Positions 1-10,114 of a DNA stretch of 42,249 nucleotides are shown here, one piece after another. The notes below the pieces were generated by a model, which worked only from the letters and a program-made list of their open reading frames with translations, had not been told where the DNA came from and searched no databases. The DNA comes from Bacilli bacterium (lineage in GTDB: Bacteria; Bacillota_I; Bacilli_A; Izemoplasmatales; Hujiaoplasmataceae), in contig JAFGQH010000062.1 of the NCBI GenBank assembly GCA_016935815.1, forward strand, positions 1-42,249, given 5' to 3'. The position numbers and the translations under genes are program-made. The number at the start of each line of letters is the position of its first letter. Positions within the stretch are counted from its first letter, which is position 1.

Positions 1-17
1 GCCTTATATTATATCAA

Positions 18-57
18 AAAGTCATACTAGAATTTCTTCTAATATGACTCTTTTTAT
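18..57 (-). terminator. Rho-independent terminator downstream of the sulfatase gene
   Basis: Inverted repeat AGTCATACTAGAA...TTCTAATATGACT flanked by A/T runs. Confidence 0.65.
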
Positions 58-109
58 TTTTCTGTACGTTTTAATGGAACACTTTCAAGTCCTCTTTTTA
101 TTTTATTTT

Positions 110-1999
110 TCACTCTCTGGCGGCTTTTGTGTCGACATAGAGTTTGTTTACATATCCGATCTTTGTCTTCAAAAGATCACATTGTGCAATGAAATCAAGA
201 TATTGCTGCTCCGTATATTCTTCTTTGTAATAAGCGATTTCGATTCCATCATCCGAATACATGTTGAAATTGAAGAATCCGGTCATTTTGATGGAGTAGA
301 ACACATCTTCCTGATCAGAAAAAATGGAAGATCCCATGTAAATGTTCTGATCGTATTCAATTCCCAACAAATCCATCAATGTCGGGACGATATTGTAAGG
401 TGTCACGAATTTCGAAATCGTTGTATTCTCAGCACCCGTTCTTTCCAAATACGTTTCTGTCAAAACCGGATTGTAGATACAGAAGAAATTATGGTACATT
501 TCCATATTGTAATAGGAATTATCTTCATCCGCAAAAATCTTCAGATACAGGTCATGGTAATAGACATTGTGATCGCCATAGAGAACTATGATCGTATCGT
601 CTAGAAGATTCTGTTCTTTCAATTGATCCAACATCATGCCGATTGCGACATCGGTATTCATGACGGCTGCTTGATAATGACGGATTCTCATGACATCCTC
701 TACTTCTCCTCCAGCCAGAATATTCGTCCAAAGACCATCCGCTTCTGCTTGATCGATTGCGTCAAAATATCCCAATTCCTCAAACAACGCTTTATTGGTC
801 AATCCATAATCATACGGACCATGAGTCACCATAGTCGCCCATGCAGAATAAAATGGACCATCGGTTGTGGTTAGATTCGGCAACATCTGTTCCATGGTGA
901 TCGAATCAAGGGTGTAGTTTCCGTTCCAGTTCCAGATTTCTTGATCCGGAAACATTTCTTCATGAAGATAGACATTGTCAAATCCGAGTTGAGGCATTAA
1001 CAACCCTCGATCATAGAACGTAGCGACATTGTCATGGAAATAACTGGTGACATATCCTTGCGCTTTTAGAATCGATGGCAAAGAGTATGAGAAATCGTAA
1101 GTATAGTTTTCTGCATCCAAGCCAATCGTCGGATAATTTCCGATCGTTGCGATCATTTCCGAGACATTGGTTTTGTTCTCGCTATAACTGTTTTCAAAAT
1201 AGAGACCTTCTTGTGTCAATTGATACAAATTCGGCGTTAACGTTTCATTGATTGCGAACGGTTGCACGGATTCGAGTAGAATCGAGATCACGTTCTTACC
1301 TTCCAGCAAATTGTAATAATCGGTTGGTTGGGAATAATCCACCGGAATGTCTGCAGTGAAGTTTGGGTTGTTCTGTTCGATGATATCTTCGATCTCTTTT
1401 GTATAATAACCTAGAATTCCATATTGCTCGAAACTGGAACGCTTGAATGTTGTCACATTTGCATCTGCTAGGAAAGAATGGATGGAATCCATCGGAATCA
1501 TGAAGAATCCAATGACGAACAGAATGGTAGAGAAAAAAGACGCCAATCCCTTCGCATAGTAATTCGGTATGTATTCTTCCGTTTTTTTCAGATATTTATA
1601 CAAATATCTCATCGAGACAAAATAAAATGCCAATAGTCCAATCGCAATCAGAATGCTCCAAATCGATAATAGATCAGCATTGATGACATCGGTTGCTTCG
1701 CCAATCAATGATAGTTGTTGGAGGGTGAACAAATCGTAATAAACCGAATACATCGTCGCATTGATCAAAAACAACGAAACGATGAGAAAATAGATGATAC
1801 TCAAATATATGATAGACCATTTATGGGAACGTATCAAGAATATGAAACTGCTGATTGCGAGTGCAATCACTAGATCAATCACCAAATCCTGTGGTAAAAA
1901 ACTGAAGTCCACCCATAAGAAGGTGACAATTTCAGTAATCAAATAGTAGAGTATGAACACGAGGAATATTTGCGATTTTTGTTTGAATAAAGCTATCAT
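110..1999 (-). CDS. LTA synthase-like membrane sulfatase (alkaline phosphatase superfamily)
   Basis: N-terminal TM helices; sulfatase-like segments NVISILLESVQPFAINETLTPNLYQL, YSENKTNVSEMIATIGNYPT and TIIVLYGDHN. Confidence 0.85.
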   Translation of the reverse strand: MIALFKQKSQIFLVFILYYLITEIVTFLWVDFSFLPQDLVIDLVIALAISSFIFLIRSHKWSIIYLSIIYFLIVSLFLINATMYSVYYDLFTLQQLSLIGEATDVINADLLSIWSILIAIGLLAFYFVSMRYLYKYLKKTEEYIPNYYAKGLASFFSTILFVIGFFMIPMDSIHSFLADANVTTFKRSSFEQYGILGYYTKEIEDIIEQNNPNFTADIPVDYSQPTDYYNLLEGKNVISILLESVQPFAINETLTPNLYQLTQEGLYFENSYSENKTNVSEMIATIGNYPTIGLDAENYTYDFSYSLPSILKAQGYVTSYFHDNVATFYDRGLLMPQLGFDNVYLHEEMFPDQEIWNWNGNYTLDSITMEQMLPNLTTTDGPFYSAWATMVTHGPYDYGLTNKALFEELGYFDAIDQAEADGLWTNILAGGEVEDVMRIRHYQAAVMNTDVAIGMMLDQLKEQNLLDDTIIVLYGDHNVYYHDLYLKIFADEDNSYYNMEMYHNFFCIYNPVLTETYLERTGAENTTISKFVTPYNIVPTLMDLLGIEYDQNIYMGSSIFSDQEDVFYSIKMTGFFNFNMYSDDGIEIAYYKEEYTEQQYLDFIAQCDLLKTKIGYVNKLYVDTKAARE

Positions 2000-2057
2000 G
2001 TTTGACCTACTTTCGATATCATTATATCACAATAAAGTGATATAAGAAAGCAAAAAC

Positions 2058-2084
2058 AAAGGGAGTGTAATGTACAATCCCTTT
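2058..2084 (-). terminator. Terminator between the MscS gene and the sulfatase gene
   Basis: Hairpin AAAGGGAgTGTAatgTACAaTCCCTTT followed on the minus strand by a T-rich run. Confidence 0.6.
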
Positions 2085-2118
2085 TTCGTGAAAACAATAT
2101 GAAATCAATTTGATGGAT

Positions 2119-3078
2119 TTATTTTGCCTCTGTGTCGGTTTTATGAATGACAAGTTGCGGATAAGGTATTTCAATATGATTCTTGTCGAACAAGATTTTC
2201 AAATGTTTGTTCATCTCTCTTACCGTATACAAGCGATCGGTCTCTTTGACCCATGCAACAACACGAATCGTGATTCCCGAGTCTCCGAACACTTCAATAC
2301 CGTCGTAGAAAGGTCCTTTACGAATGGTGGATATCTGCTCTTTCATACCTTTCAGATTCTCGCGCATAAACGCTTCGAACTTCTCGATATCCTGGTTGTA
2401 ACTGATGCCGATTTCACAGATAGCCTGAGACAAGACATTGGAAGAATTGATCGCACCTCTGATATCCGAGTTGTTCAGCATTTTGATATCACCGTTGATA
2501 TCTTCGAATTTCGTGATTCGAAGTCCCATCTCTTTGACGATTCCTCTGAAGTCACCGATTTGGATGACATCGCCAACTGCGAATTGTTTTTCGAAGATGA
2601 TGAAGAGTCCAGCAAAAATATCCTCAATCAGACTTTGAGCACCAAAACTGATGGCAAGTCCGATGATTCCCGCACCAGCCAAGAGGGTTGGGGTTTGAAC
2701 GTTCCAAGCAGATAAAATCAAAAACAGTGCCGCGATGACCGCAAAGTACTTCAAAGCACTCATGATCAGGTTCCCTATCGTTTCGCTTCTATGACCGCGT
2801 TTGACAAAAATGGAAACGATGAATAAGAGAATCTTATAGAGTATCCAAATAAATACAAGGACTGCTAAAGATTCCAAAATCGTAACATAGTTATTGGTAA
2901 AAAAATCGACCAAGTTGAAAAACTTTCCAATCGAACTTTCGATAATTTGGGCAAACTGAGTTCCCGGGAATATGATCGGTGCCAATGTTCCCAAAGCCAA
3001 ACATAAAAAGATTACCACAACAACGACAATAACTCTTATTTTCTCTTCTTTGGTTTTGTGTTTAAAATCAAATTTCAT
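2119..3078 (-). CDS. MscS-family small-conductance mechanosensitive ion channel
   Basis: LLAGAGIIGLAISFGAQSLIEDIFAGLFIIFEKQFAVGDVIQIGDFRGIVKEMGLRIT is a typical MscS core. Start set to ATG 3078, preceded by GGAGGG. Confidence 0.92.
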   Translation of the reverse strand: MKFDFKHKTKEEKIRVIVVVVVIFLCLALGTLAPIIFPGTQFAQIIESSIGKFFNLVDFFTNNYVTILESLAVLVFIWILYKILLFIVSIFVKRGHRSETIGNLIMSALKYFAVIAALFLILSAWNVQTPTLLAGAGIIGLAISFGAQSLIEDIFAGLFIIFEKQFAVGDVIQIGDFRGIVKEMGLRITKFEDINGDIKMLNNSDIRGAINSSNVLSQAICEIGISYNQDIEKFEAFMRENLKGMKEQISTIRKGPFYDGIEVFGDSGITIRVVAWVKETDRLYTVREMNKHLKILFDKNHIEIPYPQLVIHKTDTEAK

Positions 3079-3091
3079 TTCAATCCCTCCA

Positions 3092-4420
3092 TTATTCTGT
3101 GATTGTATCCACAACTACATAATTTGTGTAAATCGTTGTATTTCTTACAACGATGACAATTTTGGTAAAATCATCTGTTGGCTTATAGATTTCAAATGAG
3201 ACTGTTTTTTCCTCACCAACAAAATCAAAATAGAACGTTTCCTGAGCAAAAATGGTTTCAAATCCGTCGATATCTTGATAAATCACATAATTCGCGGATT
3301 GAACCGCATGATCCGGATCATCCACCACGATCGTAACAATGTAATACTCTCCCATATCCTCGATTGTGTACTGCATATCGAATTTCGGCATTGTGGTGAA
3401 TTCGGTACTCTCCAGAGTAGAAGTCACTTCTTCCAAAGTATAAGGGTCGGAATACCGGACCAAAGCTTCGATGTGATAGGTGGTGTTCGCCTTCAAATGT
3501 TCGAACAGCACGGTTGGCTCTTCGGAAAACTGTTGATACGTGTCTTCATAGGACACCGGAACATAGGTGATCGTATCGACAACATAATAGCCTTCCATCA
3601 AGGTGAGTTCAATAACGGCATCCTCAATATCCGAAGCTTCCAGCCAGATGCTAAGCGCAACGCTGTTGGTTGTGATTTGCATCGGATAGATAGATGCATA
3701 AACCTGATATGGCGTGTGAAACTCGACTTCATCCAACAGGATGGTATCAAGGTTTTGATCGATCGCTTCCAACTTTAAAATAACGGCGACATTCTCATTG
3801 GAAATCGATCCAAGGATGGTTTGTAGATTTACCGTGTCCAAAAGTATCGTCTGAAAGTTGCCATACTCTTCTTCATAAGAGTACTTGATTCCATACGTCA
3901 GTTGAACCTGTTGATAGTCATCAAACGGATCGCTGATGTAGTAATCGAGCTGATATTCCAACATCCACTGATCCAAATCCGATATCAGTGAGATGCCGGT
4001 AATCGCTCCTCCTGGATTCGGTGCTGTTTTTACTGTCTGGCTAACGAGAACCTCGAGACCGAACCCCTTATCAGCCATCACTTTCAAAGTGTATTTCGTA
4101 TCCGGTTCCAAGAACTGGAACATTCCAGAATTGACACCGGTCGAAGCGTTGTTCGAATAGGTGTCGAATTGGTTCTCTAAAACCAGTTCCAAGGTTCCAT
4201 CGATGATTGCGTTATCGCTATCTGTAACATTGACGGTGTAGGTGATAGCGTCGGTGAATGCGTTGACGGACTGAATCTCTGCTTTTGGACTCGCCGGGAT
4301 GACAATGACGGCAATGATCACCGCTGTAGTCGTTAACAACAAAGACGAAAAAATAGATTTCAAAGCTTGAAATCTAGATAGTTTCTTTTGTTGCTCCTTA
4401 AATTTTTGCATACGTGACAT
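3092..4420 (-). CDS. Membrane-anchored extracellular protein with Fn3-like beta-sandwich repeats
   Basis: Cytoplasmic basic N-terminus, one TM segment (SSLLLTTTAVIIAVIVIPA), then repeated beta-rich segments such as EPDTKYTLKVMADKG and LKANTTYHIEALVRY. Confidence 0.5.
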   Translation of the reverse strand: MSRMQKFKEQQKKLSRFQALKSIFSSLLLTTTAVIIAVIVIPASPKAEIQSVNAFTDAITYTVNVTDSDNAIIDGTLELVLENQFDTYSNNASTGVNSGMFQFLEPDTKYTLKVMADKGFGLEVLVSQTVKTAPNPGGAITGISLISDLDQWMLEYQLDYYISDPFDDYQQVQLTYGIKYSYEEEYGNFQTILLDTVNLQTILGSISNENVAVILKLEAIDQNLDTILLDEVEFHTPYQVYASIYPMQITTNSVALSIWLEASDIEDAVIELTLMEGYYVVDTITYVPVSYEDTYQQFSEEPTVLFEHLKANTTYHIEALVRYSDPYTLEEVTSTLESTEFTTMPKFDMQYTIEDMGEYYIVTIVVDDPDHAVQSANYVIYQDIDGFETIFAQETFYFDFVGEEKTVSFEIYKPTDDFTKIVIVVRNTTIYTNYVVVDTITE

Positions 4421-4492
4421 ATGCTTCCCCCCAGCCTTTTCTTTATTGTACTAAAGAAACCTCTTTTGTTCAATATATCTGGCGATTTTCGT

Positions 4493-4520
4493 AAAAAAAA
4501 GCACATGATTTCTCATGTGC
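4493..4520 (-). terminator. Terminator overlapping the amidase stop codon
   Basis: GCACATGAtttcTCATGTGC hairpin with a T8 run on the minus strand; the amidase TGA lies in the stem. Confidence 0.8.
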
Positions 4521-5934
4521 GTGTTTCGGATGATTTTGGCGGTATGCGTTTCTTTGTGCTTTGTTCGTATTGGTAGGCGACTCGAATGCATTGATCATCG
4601 GAGAAATTCTTTGCGACAAAGAACAAAGATCGCGGCGTTTCATCTGTCAAAGCTTTGGCTGGAACAGCGACAATCGGATTTCCTGCAATCGGAGCGTGGG
4701 ATGTTCTTCGGTTCATTACGATGACATCAATTCCTTGTTCCTCCATAATTCTATTAAGGACATTTGCATCTATCACCAATTGTTTTCGAATCTCCAAATA
4801 TTCTGCTTCTTGTAATGTACCACTGGTTTCTTCGGCAGCTTCAAAGATGCTCTGACCATGTTTCAAACAGTGTTCGGGATCTTGTTTGTTAAACTCGATC
4901 AAATCCTTTAAACTTGTGATTTTTGTAGATCCTTTCACTGTGCTGAAGTAATGATTCAGATCCGCTTTGAATTCATAGATCAAGGATTTGTGATTAGGCA
5001 TTTGCAGATGTTCGAAATGGACTTGTTTGATTGCTTTCGCCTTGTACCCTAATATCGTTTTGGCCTCTTCAAGGATGTCAACTTCCTCGTCATCGTAAGT
5101 AATATTGTCAAAGGTTAGAAATCCCAAAACAAGGTCATCGATTGGTTTGTCGAAAGTTTGACTGAAATGATAGGATTTATCTGGCGTTTTCAATGTGGAA
5201 GCATCGGCCGGATCCCTTCCAACGATAGCTTCTAAAAGAATCGCAGAGTCTTCTACGGTCCTTGTCAATGGGCCGGCTGTATCTTGTAGATGCGATATCG
5301 GAATGATTCCCGTTCTTGAGACGAGTCCCAATGTCGGTTTGATAGCGACGATACTGTTGTTTTGTGCAGGGGCGGTCAGAGAACCATTGGTTTCGGTACC
5401 GATTGCGATCGGGATCAAATTGGCAGCGACTGCAACTGCAGATCCGGTAGAGGATCCCAGGGGATCGATTTTGTCACTGTATGGACATTTGACTTGTCCA
5501 AAGCGGCTTCCATACCCGGATGGCATATCATCAAAACTCATAAAATACGCGAACTCGCTCAAATTGGCTTTCCCCAAAAGGATCGCACCAGCTTTTTTCA
5601 ATAAGGTTACAAGATGAGCATCGTATGGAGCAATGAAATCGGCTAATGCCAAAGATCCTGCAGTCGTATGCATTCCATCATGTGTATTGATATTGTCTTT
5701 GATAACCAAAGGAATCCCATGTAGAAGGGATCTTGGGCCATTGGTTTGTCTTTCTGCATCCAGTTCTCTTGCAATTTCATAGAGGTCTGGATTTATTTCC
5801 GCTATCGAATTCAATTTCGGTCCGTTGGAATCCAGTTTTTCGATTCTTTCCAAATACATTCGTACAAGATCCAAAGAAGTCCATTTTCCAAGTTCAAAAC
5901 CCTCAGCAAGTTGCTTTATTGTGTATTCTTTCAT
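4513..5934 (-). CDS. Amidase (amidase signature family, GatA-like)
   Basis: GIPLVIKDNINT, DPLGSSTGSAVAVAANLIPIAIGTETNGSLTAPAQNNSIVAIKPTLGLVSRTGIIPIS; catalytic Ser-Ser-Lys pattern present. Confidence 0.9.
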   Translation of the reverse strand: MKEYTIKQLAEGFELGKWTSLDLVRMYLERIEKLDSNGPKLNSIAEINPDLYEIARELDAERQTNGPRSLLHGIPLVIKDNINTHDGMHTTAGSLALADFIAPYDAHLVTLLKKAGAILLGKANLSEFAYFMSFDDMPSGYGSRFGQVKCPYSDKIDPLGSSTGSAVAVAANLIPIAIGTETNGSLTAPAQNNSIVAIKPTLGLVSRTGIIPISHLQDTAGPLTRTVEDSAILLEAIVGRDPADASTLKTPDKSYHFSQTFDKPIDDLVLGFLTFDNITYDDEEVDILEEAKTILGYKAKAIKQVHFEHLQMPNHKSLIYEFKADLNHYFSTVKGSTKITSLKDLIEFNKQDPEHCLKHGQSIFEAAEETSGTLQEAEYLEIRKQLVIDANVLNRIMEEQGIDVIVMNRRTSHAPIAGNPIVAVPAKALTDETPRSLFFVAKNFSDDQCIRVAYQYEQSTKKRIPPKSSETRT

Positions 5935-6533
5935 TCTTTTACCACCCATTCAATATAGAATTCTTGTAAGAATGATTTCATGAACCGGACTCGTTCGTTT
6001 GCAAGTTCTCTAGCGAGATCAGTATTCATGAGATCTGGTAACTGAAACAGTTTCTGATAGAAATGTGCGATTGCAGAATCATCATCTTCTCTGCCTTTGT
6101 AAAGCGGTCTGTTTTTGAATCCCGAGTATGCAAAACACCTTGCGATGCCAATTGCACCAAGCGCATCCAAGCGATCAGCGTCCTGTACGATTTGGCCTTC
6201 CAAAGTTGTTACGGATTTTCCTTCCATATGACTCGAGAAAGACATGTTTGCGATAATTTCCATGATTTGATCTTTTTCCTTGATCTTGTTTTCTTCCAAG
6301 AAAGACAATGCTCTATTAGAATTTTCAGGAGCAATCTTGGGATCATCCAAATCATGCAATAACGCGGTTAATCCAACGATGAAATCATTTGCATGATATT
6401 CTTCAGATAATTTCTTTGCATGATAATAGACGCGAAATACATGTTCCGTATCATGTCCGGAGGAATCATCATCCAAAAAGGTTTTGATATATTCTTTTGC
6501 TTTCAAAATCAATTCTTCTTGAGTTCTATTCAT
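5931..6533 (-). CDS. HD-domain phosphohydrolase
   Basis: SGHDTEHVFRVYYHAKKL...LTALLHDLDD...VQDADRLDALGAIGIAR. Confidence 0.88.
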   Translation of the reverse strand: MNRTQEELILKAKEYIKTFLDDDSSGHDTEHVFRVYYHAKKLSEEYHANDFIVGLTALLHDLDDPKIAPENSNRALSFLEENKIKEKDQIMEIIANMSFSSHMEGKSVTTLEGQIVQDADRLDALGAIGIARCFAYSGFKNRPLYKGREDDDSAIAHFYQKLFQLPDLMNTDLARELANERVRFMKSFLQEFYIEWVVKE

Positions 6534-7023
6534 CGTGATAACTTCCTGATAATTCGATATAGACCATGGCGTTATGATGGTTCGCTTCGATTTCTTGATC
6601 CGTCAATTCTCTCACGATTCTCATCGGATTGCCCATGACCAATGTTCTTGGTGGAATCACCTTTCCAGGTGGAACCAGAGTTCCGGCGGCGACCATTGCG
6701 TATTCACCGACCACTGCTTTATTCAATATCACAGAACCCATACCAATCAGGGCATGGTCTCCCACGGTTGCGGCATGAATGATTGCACTGTGTCCAACTG
6801 TAACATATTTGCCAATATGAGTTGGCAGATTGGTATCGGTATGAACCACTGCATTGTCTTGGATATTGGTTCCTTCGCCAATCGTAATACGGGCCATATC
6901 TCCTCTAACAGTTGCATTGAACCATACACTGGCCAAGGCTTCGATTGTAACCTCGCCGACGACTACACCGCTTGGAAGGATGATAGCATCTTTCGAAATA
7001 ATTGGTTTTATGTTTTTATACAT
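6526..7023 (-). CDS. Gamma carbonic anhydrase family protein (left-handed beta-helix)
   Basis: Hexapeptide repeats; VWFNATVRGDMARITIGEGTNIQDNAVVHTD...IGKYVTVGHSAIIHAATVGDHALIGMGS. Confidence 0.9.
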   Translation of the reverse strand: MYKNIKPIISKDAIILPSGVVVGEVTIEALASVWFNATVRGDMARITIGEGTNIQDNAVVHTDTNLPTHIGKYVTVGHSAIIHAATVGDHALIGMGSVILNKAVVGEYAMVAAGTLVPPGKVIPPRTLVMGNPMRIVRELTDQEIEANHHNAMVYIELSGSYHDE

Positions 7024-8482
7024 CGGTACCCTCCTGAAACACATATGGGATTTGTTGAATGAAATCAGTAGCGATGATTCCTGTGCTTGATTTATGGGAT
7101 ACTGCTAAATCAGAGGCTTTCGCGTGAATATAAACCGAGTCAATCATCGCTTCAAGAACGGGTTTGATTACGAGCTGAGAAGCTAAAATACCCGATAGGA
7201 TATCTCCGCTGCCCGCTGTCGCCAAAGAGGTATTGAATACTTGAATGAAACGGACTTCATTTCCGGATGCAAGAATATTGCATGGACCTTTTAGCAAAAC
7301 ATGATATCCAAGTTTTGTTAACGTCATCAGATATTTCAAAGGATCCTTTTCGATTTCTTTGGAATCGATTTCCAGTAATCTGGATAATTCTCCAAGATGC
7401 GGAGTAAGAATGACGTTCGGACTTGATATCGGCTCTAGTTTGATATAGTCTAACCCTGTCGCATCCACAACTATCGGTTTATTGTTATCGTTCAGCAGTT
7501 TATGTAATGTTTCTTTGTAATGTTCGTTATGTTCGATACCCGGTCCAAACACAACAACCTTTGCCCTATGAAGGTAAGACTCCACTTCCTTTGCATCATG
7601 GATGATTAACTCTGGATAGAATTGTGTATACGGTTTATCGATTTTTGTTGTGAGGATTACTGAGATTCCCAATCCGGATCTCATTCCCGATATGGCGGCC
7701 ATCTGAATGGACCCCATCATGGATGGATTCCCACCGATAAAAAGACCTAACCCATAGGTATACTTGTTCGATTGGTGCAATCGTTTTTGTTTCTTCAAAC
7801 AGTGTTGCTTGAGATCAACAAGCTTCATAGATGCTTCTTCTTTGGTGACCAGACCAATATCGAGAACGCTTACCTCTCCATGATAATCCATCGCATTCTG
7901 AATCAGATTTCCAATCTTGTAGGCGCCTACAATTCCTGTGAAATTGGCGTGAACAGCTTTGTTCATAATCAATCCATTGTCCGGATGAACACCAGAAGGA
8001 ATATCCACGGAATATACGATAGAATCCGATTGGTTCATATAATCAAACAATACGAGACGAAATCCTTGGACCGGTTTGGATAAGCCGATTCCAAAAATCC
8101 CTTCAATTAGGATATCGGCTTTAAATATCTTTTCCTGTACGCGCTCCAAAGCAACTTCGTCATCGATGATGTCTACTTTACCGACAGCGTCAAAATAGAA
8201 ACGAAACGCATCGCTTGCTTTTTGCATATCACCGATCACAAAGACTTCGGAATGATATCCCATCTTATGAAGTTCAATCGCCATCACCAAGGCATCTCCA
8301 CCATTGTTTCCAACGCCTGCTAAAACCAGGATCTCATGATCAAATCCCGGTTTTACTCGATGAAGGAAATCCTTTGTCAACATAAAACCCGCTCTTTGCA
8401 TCAATTCGATTTCCGTCAGATTTTGATGAGTCATCGTCTTTTGTTCCAAAGCGCGAATCTCTTTTACTGTATAAACATCCAT
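7016..8482 (-). CDS. nnr: Bifunctional NAD(P)H-hydrate epimerase / ADP-dependent NAD(P)H-hydrate dehydratase
   Basis: Epimerase ILVLAGVGNNGGDALVMA; dehydratase NVILTPHLGELSRLL and TSLATAGSGDILSGILA. Confidence 0.9.
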   Translation of the reverse strand: MDVYTVKEIRALEQKTMTHQNLTEIELMQRAGFMLTKDFLHRVKPGFDHEILVLAGVGNNGGDALVMAIELHKMGYHSEVFVIGDMQKASDAFRFYFDAVGKVDIIDDEVALERVQEKIFKADILIEGIFGIGLSKPVQGFRLVLFDYMNQSDSIVYSVDIPSGVHPDNGLIMNKAVHANFTGIVGAYKIGNLIQNAMDYHGEVSVLDIGLVTKEEASMKLVDLKQHCLKKQKRLHQSNKYTYGLGLFIGGNPSMMGSIQMAAISGMRSGLGISVILTTKIDKPYTQFYPELIIHDAKEVESYLHRAKVVVFGPGIEHNEHYKETLHKLLNDNNKPIVVDATGLDYIKLEPISSPNVILTPHLGELSRLLEIDSKEIEKDPLKYLMTLTKLGYHVLLKGPCNILASGNEVRFIQVFNTSLATAGSGDILSGILASQLVIKPVLEAMIDSVYIHAKASDLAVSHKSSTGIIATDFIQQIPYVFQEGTDV

Positions 8483-8486
8483 TTGG

Positions 8487-9203
8487 TCACCCCCGGATAA
8501 ACAACCCAATCAATAGAATGATCCCGATATGAACAGGATAGAAGACATAGAAAAAATATTTGGTATTCCATTTCCCTTTTTTATGATTGTAAAAGGGAAT
8601 AAACAAAAATGCGGCCAAAGAAAACCATTGCCACCACATATCTGCCGGATATCTTGCCCAATCTCCTTTTCCTACGTATTCAAGAAATGGAACCTGGATG
8701 AACAAGAGATTCAATCCAATCAAGAATAAAAATTGAGTTAATATATTTGGATACAATCCAAAGATTAGAATCATTAGAACTCCGTATCCAGCATAAGGGA
8801 TATTGAGAACTATTGACAAAGCAACCACTAAAATCGAACTGAGTCTGATCCAGATATTATCATTCGATAACAACCACAATCCACCGAGTCCAAATACCAG
8901 CGGCCAAATCACATTGCCGGAGTTTGCACTGAATAGACTGAAGTTTTCTCCGCCAATGAGCCAGTATCCGATTAACACCAATTCAATTGCTGCCGCAAAC
9001 ACAAACAACCTCAAGAAATACTTCTTCAGGTCTCTTGTGTGTCGGAATCCCTCCACTATCATATAGGCAAATAGCACAAATGCAACCCTACCTATGCTTC
9101 TGAATACAAGATACAGAACAGTTTCAGAATCCAACAAATAAAAGCCGATATGATCCAAAACCATGGTAAATGCGGCTATGAATTTGATGGCATTACGATT
9201 CAT
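8487..9203 (-). CDS. TraX-family membrane protein
   Basis: NAIKFIAAFTMVLDHIGFYLL...FRSIGRVAFVLFAYMIVEGFRHTRDLKKYFLRL; C-terminal YVFYPVHIGIILLI. Confidence 0.8.
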   Translation of the reverse strand: MNRNAIKFIAAFTMVLDHIGFYLLDSETVLYLVFRSIGRVAFVLFAYMIVEGFRHTRDLKKYFLRLFVFAAAIELVLIGYWLIGGENFSLFSANSGNVIWPLVFGLGGLWLLSNDNIWIRLSSILVVALSIVLNIPYAGYGVLMILIFGLYPNILTQFLFLIGLNLLFIQVPFLEYVGKGDWARYPADMWWQWFSLAAFLFIPFYNHKKGKWNTKYFFYVFYPVHIGIILLIGLFIRG

Positions 9204-9218
9204 CCTAGCTCCTAATGT

Positions 9219-9971
9219 TTATAGATTCAATTCGATTTCGACTGGGCAGTGGTCGCTGCCTTCGATATCGTTGCGAAGTTCCACTTCTACGATTTTATCT
9301 TGTATGCGCTCTGAAATCACAAAGTAATCGATTCTCCATCCGGAATTATTCGCTCTGGCATCGAAGCGATACGACCACCAGGTGTATTTTATAGTATCCG
9401 GATACAACACCCGATAGGTATCAACGAATCCGGCGTCAAGCAACGCTTGGAATTTCGTTCTCTCTTCGATCGTAAATCCCGGATTCTTGATATTTGTTTT
9501 CGGATTTTTCAGATCGATTTCTTTATGTGCGACATTCAGATCTCCACACAATACCACAGGCTTCACTTGATCCAGTCGTGATAGATAATCTCTGAAATTG
9601 TCTTCAAACTCCATCCGGTAGTCCAACCTTGCGAGTTCTGGTTGTGCATTTGGAACATAGACATCGACAAAATAGAAATCATCGAATTCCAAAGTGATGA
9701 TTCTACCTTCATCGTTGTACCCCGCTCCATCAATGCCATACGTGACGTTGTTCGGTTCCTGTTTTGTCAATATCAAAGTTCCGGAATAGCCTTTCTTATC
9801 CGCTGAGTTCCAATATTCATGGTATCCGTTGATTTCAAATTCTTTTTGATCTTTCTGCATCTTCGTTTCCTGAATCGCAAAAATATCGGCACTGGACTCC
9901 TCCAAGTAATCAAAAAATCCTTTTTTTATCGCGGCTCTCAGTCCATTGACATTCCAAGTAACAAATTTCAT
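9219..9971 (-). CDS. exoA: Exodeoxyribonuclease III / AP endonuclease
   Basis: MKFVTWNVNGLRAAIKKGF...DIFAIQETKMQ...VVLCGDLNVAHKEIDL...GSDHCPVEIEL. Confidence 0.93.
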   Translation of the reverse strand: MKFVTWNVNGLRAAIKKGFFDYLEESSADIFAIQETKMQKDQKEFEINGYHEYWNSADKKGYSGTLILTKQEPNNVTYGIDGAGYNDEGRIITLEFDDFYFVDVYVPNAQPELARLDYRMEFEDNFRDYLSRLDQVKPVVLCGDLNVAHKEIDLKNPKTNIKNPGFTIEERTKFQALLDAGFVDTYRVLYPDTIKYTWWSYRFDARANNSGWRIDYFVISERIQDKIVEVELRNDIEGSDHCPVEIELNL

Positions 9972-10057
9972 AAAGCACCATCCTTCACTGTGTTTCTTTC
10001 ATTATAACATACTATAATATGTTATATCGATTGGAAAGACTATTTTTGGATAACCAT

Positions 10058-10086
10058 TTTACAAACACATGAAAAATCATTATAAT
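10058..10086 (+). promoter_or_regulatory. SigA-type promoter for guanine deaminase
   Basis: TTTACA - 17 bp - TATAAT, followed by AAGGAGA RBS and the ATG at 10115. Confidence 0.75.
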
Positions 10087-10114
10087 AGAGATACAAGTAA
10101 CCAAGGAGAATACT

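Noticed and set aside
4493-4520. Mycoplasma-type genetic code (UGA = Trp)
   Set aside because: The amidase ends at TGA inside a canonical terminator, and Trp in conserved proteins is read from TGG; standard code 11 fits.
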